Numbered from the stretch's first letter, positions 1 through 8,556 are shown. The stretch: 64,000 nt of DNA from Acidimicrobiia bacterium (GCA_022822265.1 JAJECA010000008.1:1-64000); one strand, 5' to 3'. Numbers and translations: made by a program. The notes: generated by a model not told the origin, from the letters alone.

Positions 1-897
1 GGTGGCGAAGTAGAGGTTGAGCATGGTCACCCGGTACTGGTCTTGGGCCAGATAGCGGATCTGGCTGGTGTACCACTCGGGCAGCTCCCACTCGGGCACC
101 ACGTTGAACACGTTCCACACCGGCAGGGTGGAGATGACCGCATCGCACTCGATCACCTCGCCCACGTCCCAGTCGTTGGGCACGTTGGGCTCATGGGGAA
201 TGGACACCCCGACCACCGCCCCGTTCTCAATCAGAACGCGTCCGGCTGCGGTCTTCATTCGCAGCTCGCCGCCGTGCTCGGTGAAGCCGTCGGCCAAGTC
301 TTGCCACATGCCGTCCCAGCCCTGGCCGGGCCAGCAGGAGTAGGCGGCCATGTGCCGCTCCTCGTAGTGCATCTTGCGCACCCAGAGGTTGTCGCTGGCC
401 GAGTGGTCGTACCACTCGTCGGTCATGCACTCCAGAACAGCGATGAACTCATAGAGGTCGTAAACGCCCTGGTCGGAGGTGTACTGGGCCAGCCACTCCC
501 GCATGGGACGGTCGTCCCACTCCTCCAGTTCGTCCCACGTGCTCTCGGTGATGGCCTTGATGACCTTTTTGACTTCGGTCTTGTCGGGGTAGCGGTCTCG
601 GATCGATCCCCAGGTCTGGGTGTCGTTGTCCCAGATCGGCATGTCGTGGGACACCTCGCCGTGAATGAGCTCCTTGCCGACGTGTTCGAACACCTTGGTC
701 AGACCCGAGCCGGGGTCCTCGATGAGGTGCCCGCCGAGGTTCACCTTGAAGCCCTCGTCGTCCACCGCCAAAGCCCGTCCGCCCAGGAAGGGGGATCGCT
801 CCAATAGGGTGACCGACTTGCCTTCAGCGGCCAGAAGCGCCCCGGCGCTCAGTCCGGCTGCCCCGGCGCCGATGACGACAACGTCGCATTTGGTCAT
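1..897 (-). CDS. FAD-dependent oxidoreductase, phytoene-desaturase-like (3' end outside window)
   Basis: The minus-strand frame is open from ATG at 897 to the window edge, so at least 299 residues are present and the C-terminus is missing. The protein opens with a dinucleotide-binding motif, VVIGAGAAGLSAGALLA at residues 5-21, followed by an acidic residue (LLERSPFLGGRA), the classic FAD-binding pattern of the NAD(P)/FAD amine oxidase or phytoene desaturase superfamily. The middle is rich in Trp and Tyr. It probably oxidises a carotenoid, amine or related hydrophobic substrate, but the family is broad and the substrate cannot be read here. It is upstream of, and could be separate from, the minus-strand catabolic genes that follow at 951-3688. 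Certain as a real gene; the specific function is not. Confidence 0.8.
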   Translation of the reverse strand, partial: MTKCDVVVIGAGAAGLSAGALLAAEGKSVTLLERSPFLGGRALAVDDEGFKVNLGGHLIEDPGSGLTKVFEHVGKELIHGEVSHDMPIWDNDTQTWGSIRDRYPDKTEVKKVIKAITESTWDELEEWDDRPMREWLAQYTSDQGVYDLYEFIAVLECMTDEWYDHSASDNLWVRKMHYEERHMAAYSCWPGQGWDGMWQDLADGFTEHGGELRMKTAAGRVLIENGAVVGVSIPHEPNVPNDWDVGEVIECDAVISTLPVWNVFNVVPEWELPEWYTSQIRYLAQDQYRVTMLNLYFAT

Positions 898-950
898 GAG
901 GGGATACTAAGAGCGGGCGGCGTTGGGAGGCACGTTATGAAGTCGGCCGC

Positions 951-1949
951 TCAGCGGGCCGCGATCCCACTGAGCGCATCCACTGTGGCTTGCGGGCCGA
1001 CGTCGTCGCCGACGTGGGCACCGGTTAGCAGCACGATTGGGAGGTCGACGCCCGCAGCCCGGTAGGCGGCAATTCGCTCGGCCAGCATGTCGGGTCCGAG
1101 GGCGCACTGTGCCAGCACGGCCTCATCGGGTACCAGCGAGAGGGCCTTGGCCCGGTCGCCCTCCTGCCAGGCCTCGGCGACCTCGGGCAGGTTGTCGAAG
1201 GTGCCAACGAATGCGGGCTGATGGGTAGGAACCATTGCGTAGGCCAGCACTTGACGGCGCATTCGCTCCAGGGCTTGTTCGGGATCGGGGCCGGCGTAGG
1301 CCCAGAACGACAGAACGGTGGCCACGTCGCCGGGATTGCGACCGGCCTCGGTGGCTGCGGTTTTGGCGATCTCTTGCTTGGGGCCAACTTCCCCTGGCGG
1401 GCACCACGTCATGAACACTGCATCGGCTATCTCGCCAGCCACAGCCAGCATGCGGGGGTTGATGGCCCCTAGCCAGACGGGCACATCTACCGCGGGCAGG
1501 TCGAGCCGGAAGCCGCGTGATCGGAACCGGGGGCCGTCGTGGTTCAGCTTCTCGCCGGCCAGTGCAGCCCGGAGCAGGCCGATGAACTCCCGCACCGTGG
1601 CTAGGGGTTGCTCAAAGTCACCGCCGTGCCATCGCCCGACCACGATGGGGCTGCTGGCCCCGATGCCGGCCACTATCCGGCCGGGAGCCAGGGAGGCCAA
1701 AGTGGCGAATCCCATGGCGGTGAGGGCGGGGGAGCGGGTGTAGGCGGCCACGATGCCCGAGCCCAGCTTGATGCGCTCGGTGCGGGCGGCCATGGACCCC
1801 AGGGTGGCGAACACCTCGGGACCGGCCACCTCGCCTACCAGCGCGGTGTCGATTCCGGCTTGTTCGGCGTGTACGACCAGGTCGGTTAGCCAGCCGATGG
1901 AGAGGCCGTCTTCCACCGGCATGGTGATGGCGACCGGGGAGTCGGTCAT
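951..1949 (-). CDS. LLM-class (luciferase-like) flavin-dependent oxidoreductase
   Basis: A 332-residue protein with the luciferase-like monooxygenase TIM-barrel pattern: an N-terminal strand ending in an acidic turn, then GSMAARTERIKLGSGI near residues 50-66, and the typical LASLAPGRIVAGIGASSP segment. This superfamily uses FMN or F420, and the sequence resembles the F420-linked reductases common in actinobacteria, although the cofactor is not proven by any residue visible here. The ATG at 1949 is close behind the VOC gene on the same strand (stop at 1974), so the two are probably co-transcribed. The substrate is unknown. Neighbouring thiolase and VOC genes point to acyl-CoA or aromatic catabolism. 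Confidence 0.85.
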   Translation of the reverse strand: MTDSPVAITMPVEDGLSIGWLTDLVVHAEQAGIDTALVGEVAGPEVFATLGSMAARTERIKLGSGIVAAYTRSPALTAMGFATLASLAPGRIVAGIGASSPIVVGRWHGGDFEQPLATVREFIGLLRAALAGEKLNHDGPRFRSRGFRLDLPAVDVPVWLGAINPRMLAVAGEIADAVFMTWCPPGEVGPKQEIAKTAATEAGRNPGDVATVLSFWAYAGPDPEQALERMRRQVLAYAMVPTHQPAFVGTFDNLPEVAEAWQEGDRAKALSLVPDEAVLAQCALGPDMLAERIAAYRAAGVDLPIVLLTGAHVGDDVGPQATVDALSGIAAR

Positions 1950-1973
1950 GGCTTGAGGGCGTTTGCGGTAGAG

Positions 1974-2507
1974 CTAGCCGGCGAAACGGTTGTGGAGCTC
2001 GTCGGCCAAAGGCTGGTTCTCGGCGTTGTCGGGGTGGGGGAGCCACTCCTCGCCCACCGACAGGTAACGGGTGGCCAACTCAATCAGCGGGCCGTGGGCC
2101 TTGTCGGGGGGAATGAAGTTCCACTTGAGCCACGGCTGGGTGTCGGGATGGCTGGGATCTTCCATCACCAGGGGGATGTCGGCATCGCGCACCCCGTCGA
2201 TCATGGTGTCGAAATCGTCGGAGCAGAAGGCTATGTGGTGGACGTACTCGCCCTTCTTGGCCAACACCTTGTCGGGCCAGTGACCGGGTTCAGCGGGCGA
2301 CCAGAGTTGGATGGACACTCCGGTGGGGTCGGGGTTTTGGAACGTGACCCACGCCATGGGGGTTCCGTCCATGTCGTCGGCACCCTCTCCCCGGGTGACC
2401 TTCATGGTGTGGCCCGGAGCCAGCACCTCGAGGATCTGGCGCCAGTCCTCCTCGGCTTGGGCTAGGTCTTTCACCAGCAATGAGATGTGGTCGATATGGA
2501 TGCCCAT
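1974..2507 (-). CDS. VOC-family protein (glyoxalase/epimerase fold)
   Basis: The open frame extends to 2588, but the family begins at MGIHIDHISLLVKDL, whose ATG is at 2507. This start also avoids running into the thiolase gene that ends at 2534. The 177-residue product has the vicinal-oxygen-chelate pattern: His in the first strand (HIDHISLLV), a central VHHIAFCSDD strand with a second His, and an acidic residue near the C-terminus (GPLIELATRY). Such proteins bind a divalent metal and act as methylmalonyl-CoA epimerases, lactoylglutathione lyases or dioxygenases. It lies between a thiolase and a luciferase-like oxidoreductase, which fits acyl-CoA metabolism, but the reaction is not determined. 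Confidence 0.85.
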   Translation of the reverse strand: MGIHIDHISLLVKDLAQAEEDWRQILEVLAPGHTMKVTRGEGADDMDGTPMAWVTFQNPDPTGVSIQLWSPAEPGHWPDKVLAKKGEYVHHIAFCSDDFDTMIDGVRDADIPLVMEDPSHPDTQPWLKWNFIPPDKAHGPLIELATRYLSVGEEWLPHPDNAENQPLADELHNRFAG

Positions 2508-2533
2508 GTTGTTGTCGGTCTCCTCGGTAATCT

Positions 2534-3688
2534 CTACGCAGCCAGATTCTCGATGATGGTGGCGTTGGCCAGTCCGCCACCCTCGCACATGGTCTGAAGC
2601 CCGTAGCGGCCGCCAGAGCGCTCCAGCTCATTGAGCAGCGTGGTCATGATCCGGGCACCGCTGGCTCCCAGGGGGTGGCCGAGGGCGATGGCCCCGCCGT
2701 TCACGTTTACCTTGTCCATGTCCACGCCGGTTTCCTTGGCCCAGGCCAGCACCACTGAGGCGAAGGCCTCGTTGCACTCGAACAGGTCGATGTCGTCCAG
2801 ACCCATGCCGGCCCGTTCCAGCACCTTGGCGGTAGCCGGGATGGGGCCGGTGAGGATGAGTACCGGGTCGCTGCCCACCACCGCCATGGTGTGGACTCGG
2901 GCCCTTGGGGTGAGGCCGTGGTCAGCCACCGCCTTCTCAGAGGCGATGAGCAGCGCGGCCGATCCGTCGGTGATCTGGCTGGAATTGGCCGCGGTCAGCG
3001 GGCCGTGCTCGGAGAAGGGGCGCAGCTTGGCCATCTTCTCCATGGAGGTGTCGGGCCGGATGCCCTCGTCGCGGGCGCATTCGTCCACCGCCAGCACTTC
3101 CCGCTCGAAGCGGCCCTCTTCCCAGGCCCGGGCCGCGTTCTGGTGGCTGCGCAGGGCCAGGCCGTTCATATCCTCCAAGGTGACGTCCCAGCGCTCGGCA
3201 ATCAGATTGCCGCCCCGGAACTGGTGGACCTCCTCGTCGCCAAAGCGATTGGCCCAGCCGTCGCCGTCGAACGGATAGCGCATGCCTAAATCGGGGCCCA
3301 CGTCGCCCTGGCTGTTGAGGTGTATGAGGCTCATGACCTCGACGCCGCCGGCCACCACCAGGTCTTGGGTGCCCGACATGATGCCCTGGGCGGCAAAGTG
3401 CACCGCCTGCTGCGAGGATCCGCACTGACGGTCGATGCTGACTGCCGGTACGTGCTCGGGCAGCCCGGCCGACAGCCAGGCGTTGCGGGCCACGTTGAAT
3501 GCCTGGGCGCCGATCTGGCCCACGCAGCCCATGATGCAGTCGTCCACCGCGGCCGGGTCCACGCCGGTGCGGTCGATCAGCCCGCTCAAGATGTTGGCGC
3601 CCAGGTCGGCCGGGTGGAGGTGGCTCAGCCCGCCGCCGAAGCGGCCCATGGGGGAGCGAACTGCGTCGATGATGTAGGCGTCAGCCAT
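2534..3688 (-). CDS. Thiolase / acetyl-CoA acetyltransferase family
   Basis: A 384-residue, full-length thiolase. Three catalytic elements are visible: the nucleophile Cys89 in DRQCGSSQQA, His338 in GGAIALGHPLGASGARI, and Cys368 in CEGGGLANA. It either cleaves 3-ketoacyl-CoA with CoA or condenses acyl-CoA units. The N-terminus MADAYIIDAVRSPMGRFGG is standard, and the ATG at 3688 follows an AGGAG-type site. The gene leads the minus-strand run with the VOC and LLM genes. Its leader holds three tandem 14-bp repeats, annotated separately. The exact substrate chain length is not visible. Confidence 0.93.
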   Translation of the reverse strand: MADAYIIDAVRSPMGRFGGGLSHLHPADLGANILSGLIDRTGVDPAAVDDCIMGCVGQIGAQAFNVARNAWLSAGLPEHVPAVSIDRQCGSSQQAVHFAAQGIMSGTQDLVVAGGVEVMSLIHLNSQGDVGPDLGMRYPFDGDGWANRFGDEEVHQFRGGNLIAERWDVTLEDMNGLALRSHQNAARAWEEGRFEREVLAVDECARDEGIRPDTSMEKMAKLRPFSEHGPLTAANSSQITDGSAALLIASEKAVADHGLTPRARVHTMAVVGSDPVLILTGPIPATAKVLERAGMGLDDIDLFECNEAFASVVLAWAKETGVDMDKVNVNGGAIALGHPLGASGARIMTTLLNELERSGGRYGLQTMCEGGGLANATIIENLAA

Positions 3689-3703
3689 GTCTGTGCTCCT
3701 GTT

Positions 3704-3745
3704 GATTCTCTTGGTCTAGTTCTCTTGGTTTGATTCTCTTAGTCT
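3704..3745 (-). repeat. Three tandem 14-bp repeats upstream of the thiolase gene
   Basis: On the plus strand the three units read GATTCTCTTGGTCT, AGTTCTCTTGGTTT and GATTCTCTTAGTCT, head to tail with no spacer, at 3704-3717, 3718-3731 and 3732-3745. The array begins 15 bases upstream of the thiolase ATG, so in the thiolase transcript it would be an A/G-rich leader. It could be a binding site for a regulator, an untranslated-leader element, or simple replication slippage. The units share 10 or more of 14 positions. Confidence 0.8.
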
Positions 3746-3795
3746 TCGATCTGGCTCGGACCTCGGTCCTACTTCTAGCGGCAGATCTTTGCCAT

Positions 3796-4653
3796 TCAGC
3801 CCACAGCCCGCTCAGCAGCAGCCACGGTGTTGGCCATAAGCATGGTACGGGTCATCGGCCCCACCCCGCCGATTCGAGGCGAAAGCCAGCCCGCCACCTC
3901 GGCCACGTCGTCGTCCACATCCGACACCAGCTTGCCGTCGGCGAAGCTCACCCCGGCAGCCACCACTGCCGCGCCCGGCTTGACCATGTCGGCCTTCACC
4001 ATGCGGGGCGCCCCGGCGGCAGCGATGAGGATGTCGGCGTTCTTGGTGTACCTAGAGATGTCGCCCGCCCCGGTATGGACCACGGTAACTGCGGCATTGG
4101 CGTTGGGTCGCTTCAGCGACAGCAAGTTGGCCAGCGGCCTTCCAATGGTGAGACCCCGGCCGATGATCACCACATGCTGGCCGGCGATGGGAATCTCATA
4201 GCGCTCCAACATGAGTTGAATGCCCCGCGGTGTACAGGCCAACGGAGCATCCACCCCCTGCACCAGCCGCCCCAAGTTCACCGGGTGCAGCCCGTCGGCG
4301 TCCTTCTCCGGCAACACCCGCAACAGTGCCGTCTCGTAGTCCAGTTGGTCGGGAAACGGGTACTGCATGATGTAGGCGTCCACCGCCGGATCGGCGTTGA
4401 AGTCGTCCACCACAGCATCGACCTCTTCCTGGGTGGCGTCGGCAGGCAGATGCACCTCCCGAGACCCCATCCCCAGTTCCTCGCTGTCACGGTGCTTCAT
4501 GGCCACGTAGTTGGCCGACGGTCCATCGTCGCCCACCAACAGCGTGCCCAACCCCGGGGTTACCCCCTTCTCAGCCAGCGCAGCAATCCGCTCGCGCAGC
4601 CCTTCCTTGATCTCAGCCGACAGCATTTCGCCGTCCAATTTGATAGCAGTCAT
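3796..4653 (-). CDS. folD: Bifunctional methylene-THF dehydrogenase / methenyl-THF cyclohydrolase
   Basis: A 285-residue FolD. It interconverts 5,10-methylene-, 5,10-methenyl- and 10-formyl-THF in the cytosol using NADP. The catalytic region has Tyr49 and Lys53 in YVAMKHRDSEELGM. The substrate loop reads QYPFP in place of the usual QLPLP. The cofactor loop is GRGLTIGRPLANLL, and the C-terminus has the IGGVGPMTRTML signature. The GRG in place of the common GRS and the QYPFP variant are mild departures from the family consensus. It joins the fhs and formate dehydrogenase genes 10 kb away into a one-carbon route, although they are not in one operon. ATG at 4653. Confidence 0.95.
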   Translation of the reverse strand: MTAIKLDGEMLSAEIKEGLRERIAALAEKGVTPGLGTLLVGDDGPSANYVAMKHRDSEELGMGSREVHLPADATQEEVDAVVDDFNADPAVDAYIMQYPFPDQLDYETALLRVLPEKDADGLHPVNLGRLVQGVDAPLACTPRGIQLMLERYEIPIAGQHVVIIGRGLTIGRPLANLLSLKRPNANAAVTVVHTGAGDISRYTKNADILIAAAGAPRMVKADMVKPGAAVVAAGVSFADGKLVSDVDDDVAEVAGWLSPRIGGVGPMTRTMLMANTVAAAERAVG

Positions 4654-4743
4654 CGCCCGGAATTCTCTCGCAAACGCTGCGGTTTCACAATGACCTACTA
4701 GCTAACTGTCATTTGGGCTTGCAGGACTGGGTCGGTCGCGCAG

Positions 4744-5058
4744 CTAGGCGGGGTTTGGGATGACGATTCGCTCGTCGTCGAAAACGGCTACCAGCTCGAG
4801 GCGACCTCCCATGCTTTCGATAGCCGCGCGGTAGGTGGACAACAGATTGTCGCCTGCGGCTTCCATGGCCGAGATCGAAGCCTGGGTGCGCTCGAGTCGC
4901 TGGGCCAGCTCGACCTGGGTCATCTCGCGGTGCCGACGGAGTTCGGCCAGGTTTAGAGCCACGGCATCTGCTCTGGCCTCTTCCTTGATGGCGTCGATGC
5001 GAGCGCGGCGCTCAGGGCTAATTTCGCCTGCAATATCGCTGAACTTGCGGCTTCCCAT
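4744..5058 (-). CDS. XRE-family antitoxin, HigA-like
   Basis: A 104-residue protein with a Cro/C1-type helix-turn-helix around residues 39-80: LAELRRHREMTQVELAQRL, then RTQASISAMEAA. The N-terminus carries ARIDAIKEEARADA, typical of HigA-type antitoxins paired with Gp49-like toxins. It begins 13 bases after the toxin frame on the same strand, giving the toxin-first order usual in HigBA loci. The family neutralises the toxin and represses its own promoter. The C-terminus (ELVAVFDDERIVIPNP) is a short beta region also typical of the family. Good confidence in the family; activity depends on whether the toxin upstream is still made. Confidence 0.85.
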   Translation of the reverse strand: MGSRKFSDIAGEISPERRARIDAIKEEARADAVALNLAELRRHREMTQVELAQRLERTQASISAMEAAGDNLLSTYRAAIESMGGRLELVAVFDDERIVIPNPA

Positions 5059-5071
5059 GTGAGATTCCTTT

Positions 5072-5329
5072 CTAGTCGGTGTCTTTGATCAGGCCATCGG
5101 CGGCCAGTTCCCCCAGATACTCCTCGTAGAGGTGCTCGGCCTGCGGAATGGCCTCCGCGTACCAACGATCCCACTGGCCGCTCTTGTCGCCCCCGATAAG
5201 GAGGATCGCTTCACGTCGAGGGTCGAATAGGAACAAGATCCGGAAGTTCTTGGCTATGCCACGCGGTCTCAGTTCTTTCATGTTGTGAAGCTTCGATCCC
5301 TTGACCCGATCCGCATATGGACGGTTCAA
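5072..5329 (-). CDS. HigB/RelE-like toxin (phage Gp49-like), probably damaged at its start
   Basis: The frame shows the C-terminal two thirds of a Gp49-like HigB toxin: the pattern MKELRPRG, then FRILFLFDPRREAILLIGGDKSGQWDRWY. Family members cut mRNA at the ribosome. The homology, however, continues upstream of the only usable start (TTG at 5329) through WEVNGTDEFADWFGGLTE and on to a residue that should be the start; that codon (5444-5446) is GCG. An in-frame stop lies at 5468-5470 with no ATG, GTG or TTG before 5329. Family members normally start M-A-W-E-V. A single GTG to GCG change would explain this, so the toxin may be a recent pseudogene or use a rare start. Translation from 5329 would lose about 39 residues. 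Confidence 0.6.
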   Translation of the reverse strand: MNRPYADRVKGSKLHNMKELRPRGIAKNFRILFLFDPRREAILLIGGDKSGQWDRWYAEAIPQAEHLYEEYLGELAADGLIKDTD

Positions 5330-5452
5330 CTCTGGACCTTGTTCGGCGAGGAGCTCAACGACGGCTATGACTTCGTCGGCTTCCGGCTCAGTGAGTCCAC
5401 CAAACCAGTCAGCGAATTCATCGGTACCGTTGACTTCCCATGCCGCTTGGAT

Positions 5453-5458
5453 AGTATA
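5453..5458 (-). promoter_or_regulatory. Possible -10 element for the toxin-antitoxin operon
   Basis: Read on the minus strand this is TATACT, one base from the sigma-70 -10 consensus, within an unusually AT-rich stretch (about 5450-5490) upstream of the toxin frame. It would start the transcript almost at the codon where the toxin should begin, consistent with leaderless translation. No convincing -35 was found. Confidence 0.35.
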
Positions 5459-5623
5459 GAGGGAAACCTATATAGATACTAATCTATAATGTGACTCGAT
5501 CGTCTCATATCACTCCGCAGTATTCGGGAAGTGAAGCCTGTTCCCTCTCCGCTTGACGATGTCCAGTTTTGGGAGGTTGAGAGTTGGAGGCTGGTCTGAT
5601 CCGACGTTGGCAAGCGCAATGCG

Positions 5624-6949
5624 CTAGGCGGCGACAGCTTCCGTTGGCCCCCGAGCACGACTTCGGCCAGTTGCGCGGGGTGGGGATTTCAGCTTGGGTC
5701 GCCCGGTACCGTCCTTAATCACCGCGTAGCCGTGTTTGTGGACTTTCTTATGGCACTTGGGGCATAGCAACACCAGATTGGTGATGTCGGTAGGGCCGCC
5801 GTCGTCCCACCAGATGATGTGGTGGGCGTCGCAGGCGCTGGCTCTCATGCCGCAGCCGACGCATTGCTTGTCGCGGGCGACCAGGGCGAGCTTTTGGGCG
5901 GCTGTGGCGGCCCGCTGCTTTCTGCCCATGTAGAGGGGCTGGCCGTCGGCGGCGAAAATGGCGGGCACGATGCCGGCGTCGCAGGCGATGTGGCGGAGTT
6001 CGTCGATGTCGATGGGGGTGCTGTCGATGAGCCCGGCGTTCTTGAGCTGGCCGCTGAGGGTGTCGTAGTCGACCGAGACGATCAGTGTCGTAGCTTGTGG
6101 AGCAATTTCGGAGCCGACGTCGTGACCCTCGGAATCATCGCTGGACACAGCGTCCGGGTCACCGACGGGGCCGCAACCGTTGCTGTTGGAGTTGGCATCG
6201 GAATTATCAACTCGGGACGGTCGTTGGGTGATGAGCGCGACCAGGGCATCGGCGTTGCGCTGCTCATGAGTACGGTCGCTCCCAGACCTGGCATCTTCGC
6301 GGAAGATGCGATCGCTCAGATCAAAGAGCGCTGACTTGACCCGCTCCCCGGCGATGCGATCGAACTCGGCGTGCAGAACGACCATGTCGTCATCGCCGTC
6401 AAACACTTTGCCGCTGCGCCGCTCCCGCTGGCGCTCATGGCGGGTCAACCCGTCGTCGGCCCGTCGCTGGTCTTCGCTGCGGGCCACAGTCTTTTTGAAC
6501 TCATCGAGGTCCTCAGAAATGGCCACGACGACCAACTCCAACTCCTCGTCTTTGGACAGCGGCGCCCGCAGATGCGACTCGCCCATCACTCGGGCATGAT
6601 CAATCGAAATCCACCCCTGCTTGGCAGCCTCCAACGTGTCGGGCAACGCCTTGAGAGCACTTGAGGCCTTGGCCTGTTGACGGGCCTTGTGGCGACCGAG
6701 CCCAAATTGACGGCAAAGTTCCTCAACCGCGTCCTGCCCCTCCAGATCCCCAAACCGGCCCAGCAGCGCGGCCAAATACCCATCCAGCTGCCGCCGGGCA
6801 CTGTCAGCCTGAAGGATCAACTTGACCACTTCACCCGACCCCAGCCCATCAAATTCAGCCAGCTGAACATCCACGGTGGGTCTTTCGCCGCCTCGTGGCC
6901 CGCCTCGGTCCTTTGTAGTATTTCCCCTGGTGAGGGTACCCAAATCCAT
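5624..6949 (-). CDS. DUF222 / HNH endonuclease-domain protein
   Basis: A 441-residue protein of the actinobacterial DUF222-HNH family. The N-terminal two thirds is the helical DUF222 region (for example LGRHKARQQAKASSALKALPD and HARVMGESHL). The C-terminus is a zinc-stabilised HNH domain: CVGCGMRASACDAHHI, then WWDDGGPTDITNLVLLCPKC and HKKVH. HNH folds nick or cut DNA, and the family often occurs in many copies per actinobacterial genome, partly linked to REP13E12-like elements. Its real role is not known. A low-complexity Asn/Ser/Asp linker (about residues 245-280) separates the two parts. It stands alone between the toxin-antitoxin pair and a small membrane protein. Confidence 0.85.
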   Translation of the reverse strand: MDLGTLTRGNTTKDRGGPRGGERPTVDVQLAEFDGLGSGEVVKLILQADSARRQLDGYLAALLGRFGDLEGQDAVEELCRQFGLGRHKARQQAKASSALKALPDTLEAAKQGWISIDHARVMGESHLRAPLSKDEELELVVVAISEDLDEFKKTVARSEDQRRADDGLTRHERQRERRSGKVFDGDDDMVVLHAEFDRIAGERVKSALFDLSDRIFREDARSGSDRTHEQRNADALVALITQRPSRVDNSDANSNSNGCGPVGDPDAVSSDDSEGHDVGSEIAPQATTLIVSVDYDTLSGQLKNAGLIDSTPIDIDELRHIACDAGIVPAIFAADGQPLYMGRKQRAATAAQKLALVARDKQCVGCGMRASACDAHHIIWWDDGGPTDITNLVLLCPKCHKKVHKHGYAVIKDGTGRPKLKSPPRATGRSRARGPTEAVAA

Positions 6950-6991
6950 GCCCCAAGTCTACCGAGGCCAGTGACAGTATCCCCGCGGTAG

Positions 6992-7414
6992 TTAGGTTGG
7001 GGGCAAAGGCTTATGGCCGCGTTGTGGTCGGTGGTCATCCATAGCTCTTGCGGAGATACCGAGTCCGATAGCAGCAGCTCCCGCTACTGATGCTGCAGTC
7101 AACAGCCCAGTCACCATTCGATTCCGATCATCAGCCTGCATGCACTTCTTGACGACAACGCTCGGGACATCCACCTTCCCCCACATTGCCGCTAGTACGC
7201 CACAGTCAGATTCGAGTTCGTTGGCCACTTCGTTCACTCTCTCTGCTGCTACGAACAGTGCTATCGACACTAGAGCGGTGATCGCTGTGAACCAGATGGC
7301 GAGGCTCTTGAGGATGTTGCGCTTCCAGCGCAATTCATATTGGTAATTGTCATGGGGCGAATCTGGTCCGACCACTGGGCATCCTTCGTCTAGCGGAAGT
7401 CGTGGAGTTTGCAA
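6992..7414 (-). CDS. Small two-helix membrane protein, unknown function
   Basis: I do not recognise a family. The 140-residue frame has two clear hydrophobic segments, about residues 34-59 (LAIWFTAITALVSIALFVAA) and 101-121 (VTGLLTAASVAGAAAIGLG). Between them is a loop with two cysteines (ESDCGVLAAMWGKVD, VKKCMQADD) that may form a disulphide outside the membrane. The only in-frame starts are TTG at 7414 or GTG near 7375, so the start is uncertain. The frame ends 42 bases from the DUF222 gene start. It is likely real because its composition is that of a membrane protein and nothing else occupies the region. Confidence 0.55.
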   Translation of the reverse strand: MQTPRLPLDEGCPVVGPDSPHDNYQYELRWKRNILKSLAIWFTAITALVSIALFVAAERVNEVANELESDCGVLAAMWGKVDVPSVVVKKCMQADDRNRMVTGLLTAASVAGAAAIGLGISARAMDDHRPQRGHKPLPPT

Positions 7415-7559
7415 TGAGCACCGGGTGGCCAGCGCGCGGATTGGCTTTGACTATGTGGGCACACCTGAGCGCTCAGCACGGTGGTTTAGGTCATCGTTGC
7501 AGACTCTCCTTCGTCTTGTGGTCAGATGACAATGAATGTGAGACAATTATGATGATATC

Positions 7560-8537
7560 GTGACAATAGTGCATGTGGTTAACAAGTGGTTCGCCCCCGT
7601 TCTCTTTGCCTTGCTCCTTTTCGCTGTCACCTTGGCCATGCCGCCAGCAGCTGCCCAGACACTTGGCGATGTAGCGGCCCGAGATCGGCTGATTGCCGAG
7701 CAAGAGAATCTCTTGAATGTCTATAGATGTCGTTTCGGAGTCGACACCCAAATTGTGCCCGGAGGCTGTGCCGCAGGTACGCCTGTCCAGCCACCTGCCA
7801 GCCCACTGGTGTTCAAGGGCACTCCTACAGCGCATGAGTTGCGTACACGCGACGAGTTGATCATTTCTCAGGAGGATCTGCTGAATGCCTACCGATGCCG
7901 TTTCGGAGTCGACACCGAAGTCGTGCCGGGTAAGTGCAGCCCTCAACCGCAGATCCAGCCTGATCAACAACAAGGAGCACAACCAGATTGGACCATTTGG
8001 CACCCAGCTGACTGGACAAGCGACCTAGGAGAGCACTACCGCTCCGCAGGAGTCGTTGCAGATGAGGTTCGAGGCAGGTACCCGGCCAACACCGACAAGC
8101 CGATAATGAGAGTGCAGTGCAATCCTGACAACACGCTCTATGTCTATGTGTGGGCTGGTGGTCAAGTATTCCCTGACGATGGTCGCGGCTTCGCCCTCGT
8201 GGACATCACTATCCGATTCGATGACCAGCCTTCGATGGCCGAACACGGATCCGCTCCTGGCGGTCAGTTTCTCCACCTATCGGAACTTGTGGGACCAGGA
8301 CCGCACGAACTGGAGAATCTCGTGCCGATTCTCGGAACTATCCAGTCGCTGGGACTGAGGGTAAACCACCTGGACCAGACCTATTGGTTCAGTTTCGAGG
8401 GCTTCCACCGATACGCGCAGCCGATCATTAGTGGTTGCGGAGAGCATGAGACCCCGTACTCGGCCGCCTTCTGGAACCACATGTCTGACACCCTGGCTGA
8501 CGTTGGCTGCCTGATGGGATTCACCCCGTGCTCCTAA
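7560..8537 (+). CDS. Secreted protein with two YRCxFGVDT repeats
   Basis: A 325-residue protein from GTG at 7560. Residues 8-32 form a signal peptide (hydrophobic FAPVLFALLLFAVTLA, then PPAAA). Two copies of a roughly 30-residue repeat follow, at residues 41-70 and 97-126, each with the pattern RD-x-LI-x2-QE-x-LLN-x-YRC-x-FGVDT-x2-VPG-x-C. Each repeat has one Cys in YRC and one at its end, so each may close with a disulphide. The C-terminal 190 residues form a separate globular domain without a recognised family and with a few Cys (for example MRVQCNP and ISGCGEHE). No enzyme motif is visible. The CBS-domain gene starts 19 bases downstream and is probably in the same transcript. Confidence 0.75.
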   Translation: MTIVHVVNKWFAPVLFALLLFAVTLAMPPAAAQTLGDVAARDRLIAEQENLLNVYRCRFGVDTQIVPGGCAAGTPVQPPASPLVFKGTPTAHELRTRDELIISQEDLLNAYRCRFGVDTEVVPGKCSPQPQIQPDQQQGAQPDWTIWHPADWTSDLGEHYRSAGVVADEVRGRYPANTDKPIMRVQCNPDNTLYVYVWAGGQVFPDDGRGFALVDITIRFDDQPSMAEHGSAPGGQFLHLSELVGPGPHELENLVPILGTIQSLGLRVNHLDQTYWFSFEGFHRYAQPIISGCGEHETPYSAAFWNHMSDTLADVGCLMGFTPCS

Positions 8538-8556
8538 ACGAAATGAGGTTGATGTA

